A stretch of 64,000 bases of DNA from Bacillaceae bacterium JMAK1 (GTDB taxonomy: Bacteria > Bacillota > Bacilli > Bacillales > Marinococcaceae): NCBI GenBank assembly GCA_012970285.1, contig JIBW01000004.1, positions 248,001-312,000 on the forward strand, read 5' to 3'. The notes below the pieces were generated by a model. That model was not told where the DNA came from and ran no database searches. It saw only the letters and a program-made list of their open reading frames with translations. Each line of letters starts with the position of its first letter. Position 1 is the stretch's first letter. Positions 62,260 through 64,000 of this stretch are shown one piece after another. The position numbers were made by a program, and so were the translations under genes.

Positions 62260-63537
62260 ATGGCGGATTTGATACTCTATGTCTCGTTGTTGATCATTTG
62301 GTTAAGCTTGCTTTATCACCTGTTTCTAATGGTAGGTGGATACTGTTATTATTGGCAGCACTTTAGAATTGTCCATCAATGGCAAAAAAAGTCACTCCAA
62401 AAACCTGTCGTTAGTATTCTCATACCCGCACATAACGAAGAAGTAGTCATCCGAGATACGCTTTCTGAAATGGTAAAGCTTAACTATCCTAAAGACAAAT
62501 TAGAGATCATTGTAATTAACGATCTATCTACAGATCAAACAGGAGCAATTGTTGATGAATTTTCGAAAGAGTATTCATTTGTTAAAGCCGTTCATACTGA
62601 AAAACCTTTTGGTGGAAAAGGGAAATCTGGAGCTTTAAATCAAGGGTTAAAAAACTCCCAAGGTGAAGTCATTGTTGTCTATGATGCAGATAATCAGCCT
62701 GAACCTAATGCATTGCATTATCTTGTGATGGGTCTAATCAACGATCAGTCGGCAGGTGCCGTAGTTGGGAAGTTTCGTGTTTTAAACGCAAAGAAAAATT
62801 TATTAACGAGATTTATTAATATTGAGACGTTAACGTTTCAATGGCTAGCGCAGGCGGGTCGTTGGTATTGGTTTAAAGTTGCCACAATACCAGGAACGAA
62901 TTTTGCTATTCGGCGATCATTGCTGGAGGAACTTGACGGCTGGGATGAGAAGGCGCTGTCAGAGGATACAGAACTTAGTTTTCGTGTGTATGAAAGTGGA
63001 TACCACATTCGCTTTTTCCCTCAAGGAGTGACGTGGGAGCAAGAACCTGAGACGTTAAAAGTCTGGTGGAAGCAACGAACAAGGTGGGCACGGGGGAATC
63101 TATATGTAATTGGAAAGTATTTGTTCCGTGTAACAGAATTGAAAAGCAAACGAGTGATGCTTGATTTATTGTATTTCATTTCCATTTATTTATTGTTTTT
63201 TGCAGGAATTTTATTATCTCACAGTTTGTTTGTGACGAGTTTCGTTGTTGATTTGAATTTGACAATCGGTTCGGTTTCTTTTCTGTTAATTTTTATAGGG
63301 TTTCTTGTCTTTGTTACACAAGTCTGCCTCGCTCTTAGTTTAGAACAAAATCAATTAACGAGTAAGAACGTGATGACGGTTGCGTTAATGTATGTCATCT
63401 ACTCACAAATGTGGATATTCCTCGTCATCTATGCCAGCGGTTTGGAAATAAAAAGGGTGATGTTTAAGCAAGAAGCAAGGTGGTATAAAACAGAGCGATT
63501 TGATTCCAAGTCTAAAGGTCAAAAGGAGATTGACTAA
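62260..63537 (+). CDS. Processive family 2 glycosyltransferase (BcsA/IcaA/NodC-like)
   Basis: 425-aa membrane synthase. One N-terminal helix, then the GT2 catalytic domain VVSILIPAHNEEVVIRDTL, IVINDLSTD, DADNQP (DxD), the acceptor-site TED-like SEDTELSFRVYE and the processivity motif QRTRWARG (QxxRW) near 270, followed by three to four C-terminal helices that form the export channel. Such enzymes polymerise and secrete beta-linked glucan or poly-GlcNAc. With a deacetylase-like gene before it and UDP-GlcNAc 2-epimerase after it, an amino-sugar polymer is plausible. The stop TAA shares its last A with the next ATG. Confidence 0.9.
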   Translation: MADLILYVSLLIIWLSLLYHLFLMVGGYCYYWQHFRIVHQWQKKSLQKPVVSILIPAHNEEVVIRDTLSEMVKLNYPKDKLEIIVINDLSTDQTGAIVDEFSKEYSFVKAVHTEKPFGGKGKSGALNQGLKNSQGEVIVVYDADNQPEPNALHYLVMGLINDQSAGAVVGKFRVLNAKKNLLTRFINIETLTFQWLAQAGRWYWFKVATIPGTNFAIRRSLLEELDGWDEKALSEDTELSFRVYESGYHIRFFPQGVTWEQEPETLKVWWKQRTRWARGNLYVIGKYLFRVTELKSKRVMLDLLYFISIYLLFFAGILLSHSLFVTSFVVDLNLTIGSVSFLLIFIGFLVFVTQVCLALSLEQNQLTSKNVMTVALMYVIYSQMWIFLVIYASGLEIKRVMFKQEARWYKTERFDSKSKGQKEID

Positions 63538-64000
63538 TGAAAACAATGACAATATTCGGAACAAGACCAGAAGGAATAAAAATGGCACCGCTCGTACTTG
63601 AGCTTGAACGAGATGAAGAAATTGAGAATATTATCGTGAATACTGCACAACATCGTGAAATGCTCGATCAAGTGTTGCAGTTGTTCGAGATCATACCAAA
63701 CTATGATCTTCAATCAATGGAAGCGGGTCAAACACTAGAAGTACTAACAAATAAAATTATTAACGGAATATCAGAGCTTTTGGAGAATGAGCAACCCAAC
63801 CTTGTGTATGTACATGGAGATACGACTACAACATTTGCAGCAGCCTATGCAGCATTTCTAAAAAAAATACCTGTTGCTCATGTGGAGGCAGGCCTTCGAA
63901 CGAATACACTGTATTCACCATTTCCAGAGGAGGGCAACCGCAGGTTAGTGAGTCGAATTGCAACCGAACATTTCGCACCTACAATTGCGAATCGTGATGC
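63537..64000 (+). CDS. wecB: UDP-N-acetylglucosamine 2-epimerase, non-hydrolysing (3' end outside window)
   Basis: First 154 codons of the MnaA/WecB enzyme that interconverts UDP-GlcNAc and UDP-ManNAc. Clear family marks: GTRPEGIKMAPLV, NTAQHREMLDQVL, VHGDTTTTFAAAYAAF, AHVEAGLRT and PFPEEGNRRLVSRIATEHFA. It overlaps the glycosyltransferase stop by one base (TAATG), with AAAGGAG 7 nt upstream of the overlap. It supplies ManNAc for teichoic-acid linkage units or for the polymer of this second polysaccharide operon. Confidence 0.95.
   Translation, partial: MKTMTIFGTRPEGIKMAPLVLELERDEEIENIIVNTAQHREMLDQVLQLFEIIPNYDLQSMEAGQTLEVLTNKIINGISELLENEQPNLVYVHGDTTTTFAAAYAAFLKKIPVAHVEAGLRTNTLYSPFPEEGNRRLVSRIATEHFAPTIANRD

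Noticed and set aside
1-64000. CRISPR arrays, tRNA, rRNA genes
   Set aside because: No regularly spaced repeats and no tRNA- or rRNA-like sequence noticed on either strand.

Overview
The window looks like the chromosome of a low-G+C Gram-positive of the order Bacillales, probably a free-living Bacillaceae. The signs are strong purine-rich Shine-Dalgarno sequences, frequent GTG and TTG starts, many hairpin-plus-T-run terminators, a LytR-CpsA-Psr protein, a BY-kinase/PHP-phosphatase capsule switch, SLH and SpoVB-like proteins, and an RNA resembling the eps-associated (EAR/epsC) element of Bacillales. I see no rRNA, tRNA or CRISPR array.

Layout. 1-6160: end of an oligopeptide-type ABC importer operon that runs into two acyl-CoA synthetases and a stand-alone biotinyl carrier domain; the second synthetase is broken in a run of seven G. 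6327-11883 (minus): LysR regulator, monomeric sarcosine-oxidase-like flavoenzyme, an Old-Yellow-Enzyme/dienoyl-CoA-reductase-like flavoprotein and an MFS carrier, probably a catabolic unit for an N-methylated compound. 12015-12923 (minus): LCP cell-wall ligase. 13230-25219: a polysaccharide operon with chain-length regulator, tyrosine kinase, phosphatase, EAR-like RNA, galU, an epsC/capD-type enzyme, glycosyltransferases, Wzy-like and Wzx-like membrane proteins, an unfamiliar Rossmann-fold protein and a priming sugar transferase. From about 16570 the DNA becomes very AT-rich, which suggests an imported cassette. 25250-28535: insertion-sequence wreckage (IS3 type, IS21 type) around a truncated ugd and an intact pgi.

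28605-36303: accessory stretch with a possible PD-(D/E)XK nuclease, an SLH protein, an acetyl-CoA-synthetase-like enzyme and, most strikingly, two overlapping DUF262 genes of which only one carries the DUF1524/HNH nuclease end (candidate phage-defence pair). 36304-44183: amidase, then a sugar-acid block (gluconate kinase, 6-phosphogluconate dehydrogenase, galactonate dehydratase, gluconate-type permease, RpiR regulator) with cre-like CcpA sites. 44425-53400: small unknown proteins, an SsuABC/TauABC-type importer, an NRAMP relative lacking the metal-binding signature, a DUF368/PopT flippase and a secreted protein.

54152-56076: a second unusual pair, an ADP-ribosyltransferase-like protein followed by a protein with two RNase-H-like domains. 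56344-60163: unknown small proteins, a frameshifted membrane protein, a SpoVB-like flippase and a small sigma factor. 60494-64000: a DUF2334 deacetylase-like protein, a processive family-2 glycosyltransferase and the start of UDP-GlcNAc 2-epimerase, beginning a second polysaccharide operon.

Three otherwise intact genes (4419-6132, 50455-51058, 57368-58110) each carry one frameshift, two of them at homopolymers, so consensus error in the assembly should be excluded before they are called pseudogenes.
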